Positions 1 to 8,981 of a stretch of 64,000 nucleotides of DNA are shown here, one piece after another. The DNA lies in contig OMZI01000005.1 in assembly GCA_900315485.1 (NCBI GenBank), forward strand, positions 98,837 to 162,836. The letters are read 5' to 3'. Under the pieces are notes generated by a model, which had not been told where the DNA came from, ran no database searches, and saw only the letters and a program-made list of their open reading frames with translations. Position numbers and translations under genes: made by a program. The number at the start of each line of letters is the position of its first letter. Positions within the stretch are counted from its first letter, which is position 1. Origin of the DNA: an uncultured Eubacteriales bacterium (GTDB lineage Bacteria; Bacillota; Clostridia; Peptostreptococcales; Anaerovoracaceae).

Positions 1-3000
1 CAACAAACACCTTTATGTACCGGCAACATTCGAGGCTTATCAGACTATGCTATGCAGATGCCACGCATGGAGATTGCTCAAGATGTCTTACAGCAGCAGC
101 GATGCTGTCGCTGTGGATTTCCAGATAGTTGTCATGGCGCTTGAACCGGACAGGGTGATGAATGTCCTTGTTACCAATGCCTGCCCGAAGGATACAGACG
201 AATTCGAAGAGTATCTGGAACTGTTTACAGACAGCGTAGATGGACTGAATTTCAAGGACGTTCTGATTTATGGCGCTACTATCGAAGAGGCAAGGAAACT
301 CGCAGATATAGTTGTTAGGATTGCAGGCGAGAGTATCGATCCGGAAGAAACTGAAATTAAGCTTCTGACGCCAGAGACCCCGATCGGGGACAATGAGGAC
401 GTGAAGGTCACAGCTGTAACCCCGGCAAAGGATATGCCTTCGGAAGAATATAACTGTCCGTACTGCAACCAGCCATTGCAGGAGATAGTCAAATACGATG
501 GAGAAGTCTTCTATGGCCATGAGGGAGGATGGAAGGCAGACGCGCCTTGCAAGCATACATTCGGCAGTCTGGAAGAGATCACGGGCAGGAAGGGTGCTTC
601 AGAGGCACCGAAAAAGCCGGACAGAAAGAAAAAGGCGGATTCTTCTGAGCCAAAGACTGAAAAGAAAAAGATGGCTGCCACTGACTCCAGGACTATAACC
701 GAAGAATCAGAGCCTGTGCAGGCAGCTGCAGACAGCAAGCCTTCCGCTCAGAAGTCAAGAAAGCCTGTAGACAACGAGGTTCTCAAGAGGATAGAGCAGA
801 AGGTAAGCAAATATGCTTCTGATGGCAAGATCTACTGTGCGACAGCTTATGCTACAGCAGCAGCGATCGGGAACCCTGATGCTGAAGGGCTCAGAGACAG
901 GCTTGCATATGCGGTAAATGATCCCGCAGCGCACTGCATTTACACATCAGATAACCTGTTCAGCGTGTACACTGCATTTTCCAGCCAGGCGGATTACTAT
1001 TATCAGACATCCGCTGTTCTGAGGCTGTTCTTCGCGGGCCAGGCCCGCTATGACTACAATCTGCAGGCGATCCATGACTCTATCAACGGAAGCCCTGCAC
1101 TTGAAAATAACAAGGCTCTGAACGATCTGATCTATACGCTCAGGGAGTTCAAGACAAAGACCGGGTATTCTGTCGACAAATATGCTGACTACAGGAGCCG
1201 CGACAGGGTGGCCCTTGAGAAGGATCTTGCGAATATCCGCAAAGAGGCTTCTTCACACTATATAAATGATGTAGAGCAGCAGCGCATGATCCGCACAAGG
1301 ACTATTAGCAGAAGATATGAGGAGACCTGGAAGGGGATGTTCTCCAAGAGCGGAGATGTCGCAGTATATCTTAAAGCTGTGGCTGACGATGACGCGGAAC
1401 TTCTTGAGCTTGCAGCGGATTATGTGGGCTCGACCTTCATCAAGGAAGGCCTTCCTGTATCACCTGAGAACATAGATATGAGGGCGATCGAGCAGGCGAT
1501 CGATGACGCGTGGGATAACGCGGGAAGCAGAGTTTCCCTCGTCATGAAGTCATCCACCCTTATGGGGCCGCTCAGAAACAATATGCGTCAGCATCTTTTG
1601 AAGGTGGTTTCATGCGTCTGCGAATGGATAGAGATCCATGAAACACTTGGTGACAGCAGAGACTCGGGCTATGAGGCATATACCGCAATAAGGAGCAAGG
1701 TGCTCGATCTTGCCCGCAATGCGATGGACAATATCGCGGCGGCGGGTGCGCCCGAGGATGTGTCAGCAAGAGCGGGCATCAATGTGCTTACGAGGACGAT
1801 CAGCGAGATATCGAGAAAGGTCGACGGCTCATATAAGCCGTCGGAACACGCTTATTTCTACAAAGACTTCCTGAAAGACAATTACGTTATCCTTGATGAG
1901 GCCTATATGCCTGACTACGGGTGCAGCGTTCCGCTCGTTTCCGAGATGGATATGCTGAGGCTCATAGAAAAGCATGCATCAAACGAGGATGCGAGTATAG
2001 AGGATAACCTTTCAGATTACTGTCACGATAATTTCCGCAGCGCAGGACTTGCCGGGAACTACATAGAGAAGTTCACTGGGAAGATGCCTGAGATAATGCT
2101 GACACTTGATGAGGCGGCAAAGTATGCCGAGGGGCAGATAGAGTTCTCACACAGAGACTTTGTCAGCGACCTTGAGCTCGCACAGAGCTACGGCCAGCTT
2201 GATGCCGACGAGAGCACAGACCGCAAGGACAGTCTTCTGAGGCTTGCAGACCACTGGTATGAATGGGCCACAGAAACACATAACTACGGTTTCTATAAAG
2301 ACCTTCTCGAGGAGATGAGGGCGCAGATCAGAACTGACGCCGAAGGAAGAGGCGTTGCGATGAACATAGAGCTTACGTCACTTCTTACTGCGAACCCGGA
2401 GCTTGAAAGAGATCACGCAGAATATGTCACCAAGATCAGGGTCATGATCGATAAGCAGAACTACCTTGTCTCCGAGGACATGATTAATCACCTTCTCGCA
2501 GGGGATATCCCGTCTGATGTGGATCTTTTCGAAGAGGATTACCTCGCTGACTTCCACAGAAGCTATGATTACTACTATAGACTCGCAGGCAAGAGCGGAC
2601 AGGCACTTTCAAACCTTGTCAAGACAAACGATCTCAGATCTCTTACCAGCAAGGAGCAGAAGGGCGCTCTGAACCTCAAGAACAGCTGGCCTAATCCGGG
2701 CAAGTCTGTTACTACAGAAGCGCTTAAGACCATCCTTACAACTCTTGGTATCGACGCAGAGAAGGTAGCGGCCACAGACATCGCTAACAGCGTTTACTCT
2801 GTGAGAGTGAAAAAGCCGCTGCACGAGGACGAGCAGTCGTACGGACATCCTATCTATGGATTCGGTTCAAGAGCTGCAAGGGACGGGTTCAGAGTCCTTT
2901 GGCTGTCGGGTGCTTACAGCGCAGATGCGCTTCTCACAAAGCAGAGAGAACTTGGAAGAGGAAAGCATACCATAGCATTCCTCGACCACGCGATGACTGA

Positions 3001-4321
3001 GAGTGAGAGGAGGCGTCTCGCAAGAAAGATAAAAGAGGACGGACTGTCAAGCATCTTCATGGTCATTGACAGAGTCCTGTATATGTATCTGATCCACAAC
3101 TATTCTGAAGCAACGGTCCGCATGCTTATGGAGACGGCTATGCCATACAGTTTCTTCCAGCCATATATCAGCGACTCGGCGACAGTTATGCCGCCGGAGA
3201 TGTTCATCGGAAGAAAAGCTGAGCTTGAGAAGATAAAAGACCCGGCGGGCGTCAACATACTGTATGGAGGAAGGCAGCTCGGTAAGTCGGCTCTTCTCAG
3301 AAAGGCAAAGGCGGATATAGACAGGGATCCTGAAGGGGACAGAGCACTCCTCATCGATATAAAGGACCTTGATTACGAGAAGACCGCAGTCAAGATATCA
3401 CAGGCTCTTTTCGATGAAGGCATCATAAATGAGCCTATAGATGACGAAACGAGCTGGGATGATATTGCGAGAGCTATCAGAAAGGTGCTGAACGGATCAC
3501 ATAAGATCCACTATCTCCTTCTCATGCTCGATGAGGCAGACGCGTTCCTTGCAAGCTGCGAAGAGGTGGGCTACAGCCCGTTCAACGCACTCAAGGATAT
3601 CCAGCAGAATGTCGAGCCGGGCAGGTTCAAATTCGTGGTGGCGGGACTCAGAAACGTAGTCAGGTTCACGAAGGCTGCGACGAGCGGGAACAGCGTTCTC
3701 CCGCATCTTGAGAGCCTTACGATAAAGCCGTTCACCACGGTGGAGGGAAGGATGCTTCTTGAGGAGCCGCTTTACTACCTCGGATTCAGATTCCCGGAGG
3801 AGAATATGGACCTCGTACCGATGATACTCGCGACGACCAACTACTTCCCGGGGCTTATACAGCTTTACTGCAGCAAGCTCATAACGGCTCTTCGCAACAA
3901 CTACGGCGGATATAACGAGGCGGAAACGCCGCCATACGTCGTATCTGAAGAGCTCATCAAGAAGGTGCTTGCTGAGTCAGACTTCAGAGCGCAGATCAGG
4001 GAGAAGTTCATGATCACGCTTATGCTCGGGGATGATGACTACTACTATATCCTTGCGCTGATCCTTGCATATCTTTACAGGAACTATGACAGCGAGGATG
4101 GATATACGGCAGCGGAGATCCTCGATGTGGCAAAAGAGTTCGAGATCAGCCGTATCGCTGATATGACTGTTGAGCAGGTACAGGCGCTGATGACAGAGCT
4201 TCGCGAACTCAACGTAGTCAAGGAAGCCGGCCACAAGTATCTGTTCGCAAGATACAACTTCAGCTCCATGCTCGGAAGCGCTGAGGAAGTCGACGATAAG
4301 CTCCTCAGCTACACAGAGTAG
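1..4321 (+). CDS. Very large P-loop ATPase, 5' end cut by the window
   Basis: The frame is open to the left edge of the window, so the first in-frame ATG (position 47) is probably not the true start. The visible product is at least 1424 aa. An N-terminal region is followed near residue 135 by a zinc-binding-looking patch (NCPYCNQ then APCKH), a Lys/Glu-rich disordered linker (about 175-240), and a long helical middle. A C-terminal AAA-like NTPase domain starts after FIGRK, with Walker A GGRQLGKS at about 1073-1080 and Walker B LLLMLDEAD at about 1155. This arrangement (long sensor-like region plus C-terminal NTPase) recalls STAND or Orc1/Cdc6-like ATPases, which are common in defence and mobile-element genes, but I cannot name the family. 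The next gene starts 13 bp after the stop, so the two are probably co-transcribed. Confidence 0.8.
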   Translation, partial: NKHLYVPATFEAYQTMLCRCHAWRLLKMSYSSSDAVAVDFQIVVMALEPDRVMNVLVTNACPKDTDEFEEYLELFTDSVDGLNFKDVLIYGATIEEARKLADIVVRIAGESIDPEETEIKLLTPETPIGDNEDVKVTAVTPAKDMPSEEYNCPYCNQPLQEIVKYDGEVFYGHEGGWKADAPCKHTFGSLEEITGRKGASEAPKKPDRKKKADSSEPKTEKKKMAATDSRTITEESEPVQAAADSKPSAQKSRKPVDNEVLKRIEQKVSKYASDGKIYCATAYATAAAIGNPDAEGLRDRLAYAVNDPAAHCIYTSDNLFSVYTAFSSQADYYYQTSAVLRLFFAGQARYDYNLQAIHDSINGSPALENNKALNDLIYTLREFKTKTGYSVDKYADYRSRDRVALEKDLANIRKEASSHYINDVEQQRMIRTRTISRRYEETWKGMFSKSGDVAVYLKAVADDDAELLELAADYVGSTFIKEGLPVSPENIDMRAIEQAIDDAWDNAGSRVSLVMKSSTLMGPLRNNMRQHLLKVVSCVCEWIEIHETLGDSRDSGYEAYTAIRSKVLDLARNAMDNIAAAGAPEDVSARAGINVLTRTISEISRKVDGSYKPSEHAYFYKDFLKDNYVILDEAYMPDYGCSVPLVSEMDMLRLIEKHASNEDASIEDNLSDYCHDNFRSAGLAGNYIEKFTGKMPEIMLTLDEAAKYAEGQIEFSHRDFVSDLELAQSYGQLDADESTDRKDSLLRLADHWYEWATETHNYGFYKDLLEEMRAQIRTDAEGRGVAMNIELTSLLTANPELERDHAEYVTKIRVMIDKQNYLVSEDMINHLLAGDIPSDVDLFEEDYLADFHRSYDYYYRLAGKSGQALSNLVKTNDLRSLTSKEQKGALNLKNSWPNPGKSVTTEALKTILTTLGIDAEKVAATDIANSVYSVRVKKPLHEDEQSYGHPIYGFGSRAARDGFRVLWLSGAYSADALLTKQRELGRGKHTIAFLDHAMTESERRRLARKIKEDGLSSIFMVIDRVLYMYLIHNYSEATVRMLMETAMPYSFFQPYISDSATVMPPEMFIGRKAELEKIKDPAGVNILYGGRQLGKSALLRKAKADIDRDPEGDRALLIDIKDLDYEKTAVKISQALFDEGIINEPIDDETSWDDIARAIRKVLNGSHKIHYLLLMLDEADAFLASCEEVGYSPFNALKDIQQNVEPGRFKFVVAGLRNVVRFTKAATSGNSVLPHLESLTIKPFTTVEGRMLLEEPLYYLGFRFPEENMDLVPMILATTNYFPGLIQLYCSKLITALRNNYGGYNEAETPPYVVSEELIKKVLAESDFRAQIREKFMITLMLGDDDYYYILALILAYLYRNYDSEDGYTAAEILDVAKEFEISRIADMTVEQVQALMTELRELNVVKEAGHKYLFARYNFSSMLGSAEEVDDKLLSYTE

Positions 4322-4334
4322 GGGGGTGATATTC

Positions 4335-5369
4335 ATGGCAGGAAGTTCATGGTGGAAAGAAGTCTCCGGACCTGGCAGATTCATAGGTTCGGTAGCAGAA
4401 TCGGCAATGGCACAGAAGAGCGTTATCCTCTCTGTGCCGGCTGAATTGCCGTTTGAAGATCAGTTCTTCTCTCGTCTCACAGAGGAACTTCAGGCGGGAT
4501 TTTCAGGGCATCAGGTGGCACTCCTAAATGGCATAACCGGGTCTCCTGCACAGTACTTTCTCAATAAGTGCTGCAAGCCGGAGGTCCGCACAACTTTCAG
4601 ACCGAAACCGAACTATTCGGCAGCGAACTTTCTCGCGGACACTAAGAGCGCGACCCTTCACGGTGCGTGCTATATAGTCGATCCTGGGGATGCGTCCGAG
4701 ATACCTGAGTGGATAGACTTCATATCCGCATACATAAAGGCCGTGAAGAGCCCAATCCAGCCCGCGGTATTCATCCTTCTCTCCCGAAGCAGGAGGCCGA
4801 AAGCTCTGAAGGGCATAGGTCTTGTCGACTACGATGATTATACAACGCATTTTGACACCTATGCCTACTGCGCTATAAAGGCGTCTGAAGTAAAAGAACC
4901 GGAAGTAATAAAGACGTATCTTGCAGAGCTTGCAGCATCAGTCTCCGGCGGAAATGCCGAAGAAGCTGAAAAGGCGATATATATCTACAGGGAATTTCTT
5001 TCAGACCCACTGGGGTTCGCCTCACGTCATTTCAGTTTCAGTAATTCCAGCCAGGCGCCGGATGAAAAGCTGGTTTGGGAAGCACAGCTCAAGTGCATAT
5101 TCCCGTATCTTGAAAGATACAGGTGTGAATTCGTAGAAAGACATGCGAAGGAGATAGATCCGCATCTTCCTCTTCCGAATCCGGTAGGCAGTGATTTTGA
5201 AAAAGTATCAGACGTGGAGCTTGGAGCGCTGCTGTTTATGGCTTCAAGCGGGATGATAAAGATCCAGACGGAGGAATATGCCGAGCTCAGACGGTTCTCA
5301 TACGCGAGAAACGACCTTGCTCATCTTGAGATACTTTCATATGAAGACATCCGGTCGCTGTTAGTATAG
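4335..5369 (+). CDS. Hypothetical partner of the large ATPase (344 aa)
   Basis: The ATG at 4335 has a strong G-rich Shine-Dalgarno (GGGGGGTGAT) that overlaps the stop of the ATPase gene, indicating translational coupling; an upstream in-frame GTG lies inside that site and is unlikely. I do not recognise the family. The protein has no membrane segment or signal peptide. Its C-terminus (SYARNDLAHLEILS) has the feel of the helical tails seen in Swt1- or HEPN-like proteins: R..N.LAH resembles the HEPN RxxxxH signature (R followed by four residues and H), but this is only a suggestion. An intrinsic terminator follows, making a two-gene unit with the ATPase. Confidence 0.75.
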   Translation: MAGSSWWKEVSGPGRFIGSVAESAMAQKSVILSVPAELPFEDQFFSRLTEELQAGFSGHQVALLNGITGSPAQYFLNKCCKPEVRTTFRPKPNYSAANFLADTKSATLHGACYIVDPGDASEIPEWIDFISAYIKAVKSPIQPAVFILLSRSRRPKALKGIGLVDYDDYTTHFDTYAYCAIKASEVKEPEVIKTYLAELAASVSGGNAEEAEKAIYIYREFLSDPLGFASRHFSFSNSSQAPDEKLVWEAQLKCIFPYLERYRCEFVERHAKEIDPHLPLPNPVGSDFEKVSDVELGALLFMASSGMIKIQTEEYAELRRFSYARNDLAHLEILSYEDIRSLLV

Positions 5370-5393
5370 CTCTACTCGGCGAGCGAATCTCAA

Positions 5394-5419
5394 AAGCAGT
5401 CAGGGTAGGCTGCTTTTTT
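5394..5419 (+). terminator. Intrinsic terminator after the ATPase pair
   Basis: A stem AAGCAG/CTGCTT with a 10-nt loop is followed by a run of T. It ends the plus-strand two-gene unit. Confidence 0.75.
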
Positions 5420-5582
5420 GTCGCCTTGTTCACTGTGAGTCCTACTTTTTGGACGATGTTTGCGTTATGCTACATTTACTGGGCAGTGTGCGTCCCGGGA
5501 TCGCTACTTAAAGACCGTTATAATGCCGCACATCGTGGGATTAGAAGGGTTGTAAATCAATTGATATCGGGGGCATGTTTTA

Positions 5583-6098
5583 ATGAAAGGAAAGTTGTTT
5601 AGTTATATGGACAATGGAATGATTTGGATCGGCGCAGTCTGTGCCGACAGTAATGCTTGCAGGACAACGTCACTGGAAGAGATCTGTGAGCATAACAGCA
5701 GGGCATACATAACCGGAAGCCCGGAGATGATACCGATCTGCGCAGGAGAAGGTCAGGATATCGTTAAGAAGAAAATGGAACTGATCAGGGATCTTCGCAG
5801 AAGAGAAGTTGCGGATTTTGAGATAGCGATAACTGAGTGCCTGACAGAAGCGATGCAGGGGGCCTGCATTTTTGTATGCCCGGACACAGATATGTCTGAT
5901 GCAAGAGCCTACGAGAAGGACTGGCTAAAGATAGTGTCGCACGGCAGCGGACGCAGCATTTCTCTGGAGGTGGATGTATCGCATTACTATGCGAGATATA
6001 AGGCTTTATCAGATTCCGGCGAGGAGTATGCATTGGCCGGAGTAGCAGATGAGATAAAGATGGATATTTCATCTTTCTGCACAGATATCGACGGCTAA
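5583..6098 (+). CDS. Hypothetical protein (171 aa)
   Basis: The reading frame has codon usage like its neighbours. The start sits behind a weak G-rich site (ATCGGGGGCATG). A TATAAT hexamer at 5519-5524 may be its -10 box, though no good -35 is visible. The product is a small soluble acidic protein with scattered cysteines and no motif I recognise. It is monocistronic and ends at a bidirectional terminator shared with the convergent recombinase gene. Confidence 0.6.
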   Translation: MKGKLFSYMDNGMIWIGAVCADSNACRTTSLEEICEHNSRAYITGSPEMIPICAGEGQDIVKKKMELIRDLRRREVADFEIAITECLTEAMQGACIFVCPDTDMSDARAYEKDWLKIVSHGSGRSISLEVDVSHYYARYKALSDSGEEYALAGVADEIKMDISSFCTDIDG

Positions 6099-6110
6099 AG
6101 TCATTTAGCA

Positions 6111-6156
6111 AAAAGCAGCACGGCCCCATTTGATGAACCGTGCTGCTTGGTCTTTT
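6111..6156. terminator. Bidirectional intrinsic terminator
   Basis: A 13-bp inverted repeat (AAAAGCAGCACGG / CCGTGCTGCTT) with A-rich 5' and T-rich 3' flanks lies between convergent genes. It can terminate transcription from both sides. Confidence 0.8.
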
Positions 6157-6163
6157 GTTTCGA

Positions 6164-7279
6164 CTATTTCAGGGTCTCCATAACCTTCCTCTTATCTTCC
6201 TCATTTATCTTGATGTAGCGCTTTGTCGTAGTGAGCGAGTCGTGGTCGAGCAGGGATGCCACCAGGCTGATGTCATTGCCGCGATGTATCGCAGTTGTTG
6301 CTGTGGTCGCTCTAAGCTTGTGCGGGGAGTATCCGGATCCTCCTATGACTAAAGCGGTATATTTGTGCACCAGTGCCTGAATCTGGCGCTCTGACAGCCT
6401 TTTTCTGCCTGCAGGGACAGCGTTGCCTTCTGCTTCTTTTTTCTCCGTAGAAAGGCAAAGAAACAGCGCGTCTTCGTGTCCGGGTGCAACGTCCGTGCAT
6501 CGTCCGCGGTCCATCTCCATATATTCGTTATAGATGTTTATAAGCGTGCTGTTGAGCGGCATGACCGATTCTTTTCCACGCTTTCTGTACACGATGAAAC
6601 TCTCTCTCTTAAGGTTGAAAGACGAGATATTAAGCTGCTGCAGTTCGGCGAGTCTGAGACCTGCGATCGTAAAGAGGGCGATTATGAGCTTGTCTCTGTA
6701 CTTTGTCTGCTCCCAGTAAGCGCGCTGGCGCTTCGTCAGGCCTTCTCCGGTCGAAACGACGTCAAGAAGCTCGACTGCCTCGTTTTCTTCGAGAGCTTTC
6801 ACGCTGCGGGATGATGCCTTGACTTTTATGGACATTATCTTCCCGGTAATGTCGTACTCTATCATATCGTGCTTATACAGATATTTCAGAAGTCCTACAA
6901 TTGAGGAGCGCTTTCTCGCTCTTGCGTCCGGCCCGTTTTCTACGGTATCGCCGTTCATTTCATATTTCTTGATATATGTCAGGTATTCGTTGATATCCTT
7001 CGCCTTGAGGCTTTCCATATCCTTCAGGGTGATATCTTTCGGATTATGTGCTTTAGTAAGGCCGGTATCTGAAGCCATATAGGTGAGAAAGTAGGCAATA
7101 TCATTTATATATGCCCACCTGGTCTTTACCGATCGCTCTTCACCGTCGAGAAATCTGTCGTAATCTGCAACAAAAGAGGGGAGACTAGGCAGCAGGTCGT
7201 CTGTGATCTTGTGACCTATGCTTTGCTCCTTTGCAAGGACGTTTTTCGGTTTTCTCTGGTTTCTGACTCTGTTGGCCAT
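6164..7279 (-). CDS. Tyrosine recombinase/integrase (XerC/D-like)
   Basis: A 371-aa site-specific recombinase of the phage integrase family. The N-terminal SAM-like core-binding domain (about 35-145) contains the typical SVKTRWAYINDIAYFL stretch. The catalytic domain (about 165-370) shows the full set: R209 (AGLRLAE), a Lys in YRKRGKE (about 234-236), H320 and R323 (SPHKLRAT), H346 (LLDHDS) and nucleophile Y355 (TKRYIK). Length and motif spacing are normal, so it is probably active. It could integrate the element, resolve multimers or shuffle cassettes. No att site is identifiable next to it. It is the last gene of the leftward block, and its upstream region (7280-7405) holds no other gene. 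Confidence 0.92.
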   Translation of the reverse strand: MANRVRNQRKPKNVLAKEQSIGHKITDDLLPSLPSFVADYDRFLDGEERSVKTRWAYINDIAYFLTYMASDTGLTKAHNPKDITLKDMESLKAKDINEYLTYIKKYEMNGDTVENGPDARARKRSSIVGLLKYLYKHDMIEYDITGKIMSIKVKASSRSVKALEENEAVELLDVVSTGEGLTKRQRAYWEQTKYRDKLIIALFTIAGLRLAELQQLNISSFNLKRESFIVYRKRGKESVMPLNSTLINIYNEYMEMDRGRCTDVAPGHEDALFLCLSTEKKEAEGNAVPAGRKRLSERQIQALVHKYTALVIGGSGYSPHKLRATTATTAIHRGNDISLVASLLDHDSLTTTKRYIKINEEDKRKVMETLK

Positions 7280-7405
7280 ATATGGCTTCCTCTGGTGTCG
7301 CTTAGCAATGCGCTGCAGATATGTTTTCTATAATCGCTATTTTAGCACATCCTCGGAGGTTTCCGAATCTGTTTCACCTTTATATATACAAAAGTTAAGC
7401 GAGTC

Positions 7406-7687
7406 TCATTTCGTGATCTCTTCAAAGTGTACTTCGCAGAATTTGCGAAACTCTTCAGAAGGGGACCGCTCAACTGACGTTCTGAAGAGCTCGGTGGATA
7501 CTTCCTCGGTCCAACGCTCGTATTCGGCAACGGTTATGTAGTCTTTGAGCTTCTTTTCGGCTTCCGTCGCCATATACTGGTAGTTAATAGCTTCTTCTAC
7601 GAGGAAACGCAGGAGAGCCTCAAGATCTTCAGTATCGCTTGTGTCGCACATTTCCACGGCTTCCGCCAGATATTCTATGTATTCCAT
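7406..7687 (-). CDS. Small acidic hypothetical protein (93 aa)
   Basis: A mostly helical, Glu-rich protein that starts behind GGAGGACTATTCG. No domain is recognised. It sits 15 bp downstream of the nucleotidyltransferase stop, so the two are probably co-transcribed; a link in function is only inferred from that. Confidence 0.6.
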   Translation of the reverse strand: MEYIEYLAEAVEMCDTSDTEDLEALLRFLVEEAINYQYMATEAEKKLKDYITVAEYERWTEEVSTELFRTSVERSPSEEFRKFCEVHFEEITK

Positions 7688-7702
7688 CGAATAGTCCTCC
7701 TT

Positions 7703-8461
7703 CTAATATGCGACGTAACCGCGGATCAGATCAAAGAGCCAGTCATCGAGCCACCCGGAGAGTGTTTCGTCTGTCTGCGGATCTCTTTCCTTTATATATG
7801 TGTCAGCCATTGCTTTTGCCCTCTGCGCCAGCTCTCCTGCTATCTGCGCTGCCTTGGGGGCAGGGAAAACGGCATTTCTGATCTGAGCATATTTGCTGCA
7901 GTCAAGAACGGCCTCATATTTTTCGCCGGAAATGTATTTATCCAGCATAGCTGCTGTCTTGAAACAGTTCATCAGACTTTTTCTGTGGTAGCCGTACTTC
8001 TTTATGTCTTTGGCCGTCTTGTCAGTCTTCGTCAGCATCCGCTTGTATGTCTGTTCGACCTGACCTGCAAGGCTCCTGACGGCTCTTCGCTCGTCCATAT
8101 GAGCAAGCTTCTCTCTGTGGGCAATAAGTTCGTCGTATGCAAATTTGAAGCCCGGCGAGACGAAGTGATAGTCGGTGAACAGCGTCTCTATATAATTCAC
8201 ATTCTGCTTTTTATAGTTATTGACTATCTCTCTTACGTCTTTTATGTCGCAGTCACCGCAGTCAAAGTTGATCGTCCTGCTGATTGGGGATCCAAGTATA
8301 AGGTCCCTGAGAGAAGGCGCTATGATGACTTTTGTGTCGATGTCGCTCTCTTCTGTGGCGAGTCCATAGTTCTGGCTGCCGCAGAGGAACACGCCCAGAA
8401 CCGAATACTGCTTAGAAAGCACTTTGTATTCCTGTTTTAGGATTTTATTTATATCTGTCAC
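7703..8461 (-). CDS. Nucleotidyltransferase-fold protein (phage/plasmid type)
   Basis: The N-terminus carries the polymerase-beta-like nucleotidyltransferase signature: G28-S29 (LCGSQNYGLATEESDID) followed by the metal-binding D40 and D42. A third acidic residue probably lies in DCGDCDIKD. The C-terminal half is helical. Similar stand-alone enzymes are common in phages and large plasmids; the substrate (nucleic acid end, tRNA or protein) cannot be told. The start is a GTG preceded by AAAAAGGAGG at good spacing. 252 aa is a usual length for this group. Confidence 0.75.
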   Translation of the reverse strand: MTDINKILKQEYKVLSKQYSVLGVFLCGSQNYGLATEESDIDTKVIIAPSLRDLILGSPISRTINFDCGDCDIKDVREIVNNYKKQNVNYIETLFTDYHFVSPGFKFAYDELIAHREKLAHMDERRAVRSLAGQVEQTYKRMLTKTDKTAKDIKKYGYHRKSLMNCFKTAAMLDKYISGEKYEAVLDCSKYAQIRNAVFPAPKAAQIAGELAQRAKAMADTYIKERDPQTDETLSGWLDDWLFDLIRGYVAY

Positions 8462-8494
8462 GGGTGATTGCCTCCTTTTTGCGTTTTGCTTTTT

Positions 8495-8908
8495 CTAATA
8501 GATGTACGGAACAACCAGCACCATCCCAGTGTCTGCGTCCGTGATATACCGCTCCGCTGGTCCGAACAACTGCATCGCTATATTTTCCTGGATAGGGGAG
8601 AGTGAGCAGAAGTCGCCGCTATCACGGTCGACGGCGCAGATGATGAATGTGCCGTGAACTATGTCGTATACTGAGCCTTCATCGTCGATCAACGCTCTGC
8701 ATCTGGGCAGGTCCAGAAACTTGCCTTCCTCATTGCAGAGAACGAACATGTCGGCGGTTTCTCTGGTCTTCTTCGGCCAGAAGGGGTGGTGGGATTCCAT
8801 GAGACCGCCGAGGATCTCGCGTATGGTGTCCCCATTATTTTTGATTTCTTTTGTATATGCGGCCTTCTCCGGATCGCAGATTATCACTTTGATATGCTGT
8901 TCTTTCAT
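8495..8908 (-). CDS. DUF3846-domain protein
   Basis: The sequence matches the DUF3846 pattern I know from plasmid/ICE genes of Firmicutes: an N-terminal beta strand, a central NEEGKFLDLPRCRAL, then YDIVHGTFIIC and a C-terminal FGPAERY segment. The role is unknown. I chose the ATG at 8908 (137 aa) because upstream codons run into the end of the IscB element; its ribosome site is poor (ATAGGGTTTAAG), perhaps because the insertion sequence replaced the original 5' region. Confidence 0.75.
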   Translation of the reverse strand: MKEQHIKVIICDPEKAAYTKEIKNNGDTIREILGGLMESHHPFWPKKTRETADMFVLCNEEGKFLDLPRCRALIDDEGSVYDIVHGTFIICAVDRDSGDFCSLSPIQENIAMQLFGPAERYITDADTGMVLVVPYIY

Positions 8909-8981
8909 CTTAAACCCTATCTCATTACGTAGTGCAGGAGACCCCGGTTTCTGTAAGCCGGGGAGGAATGCGCCCATGATG

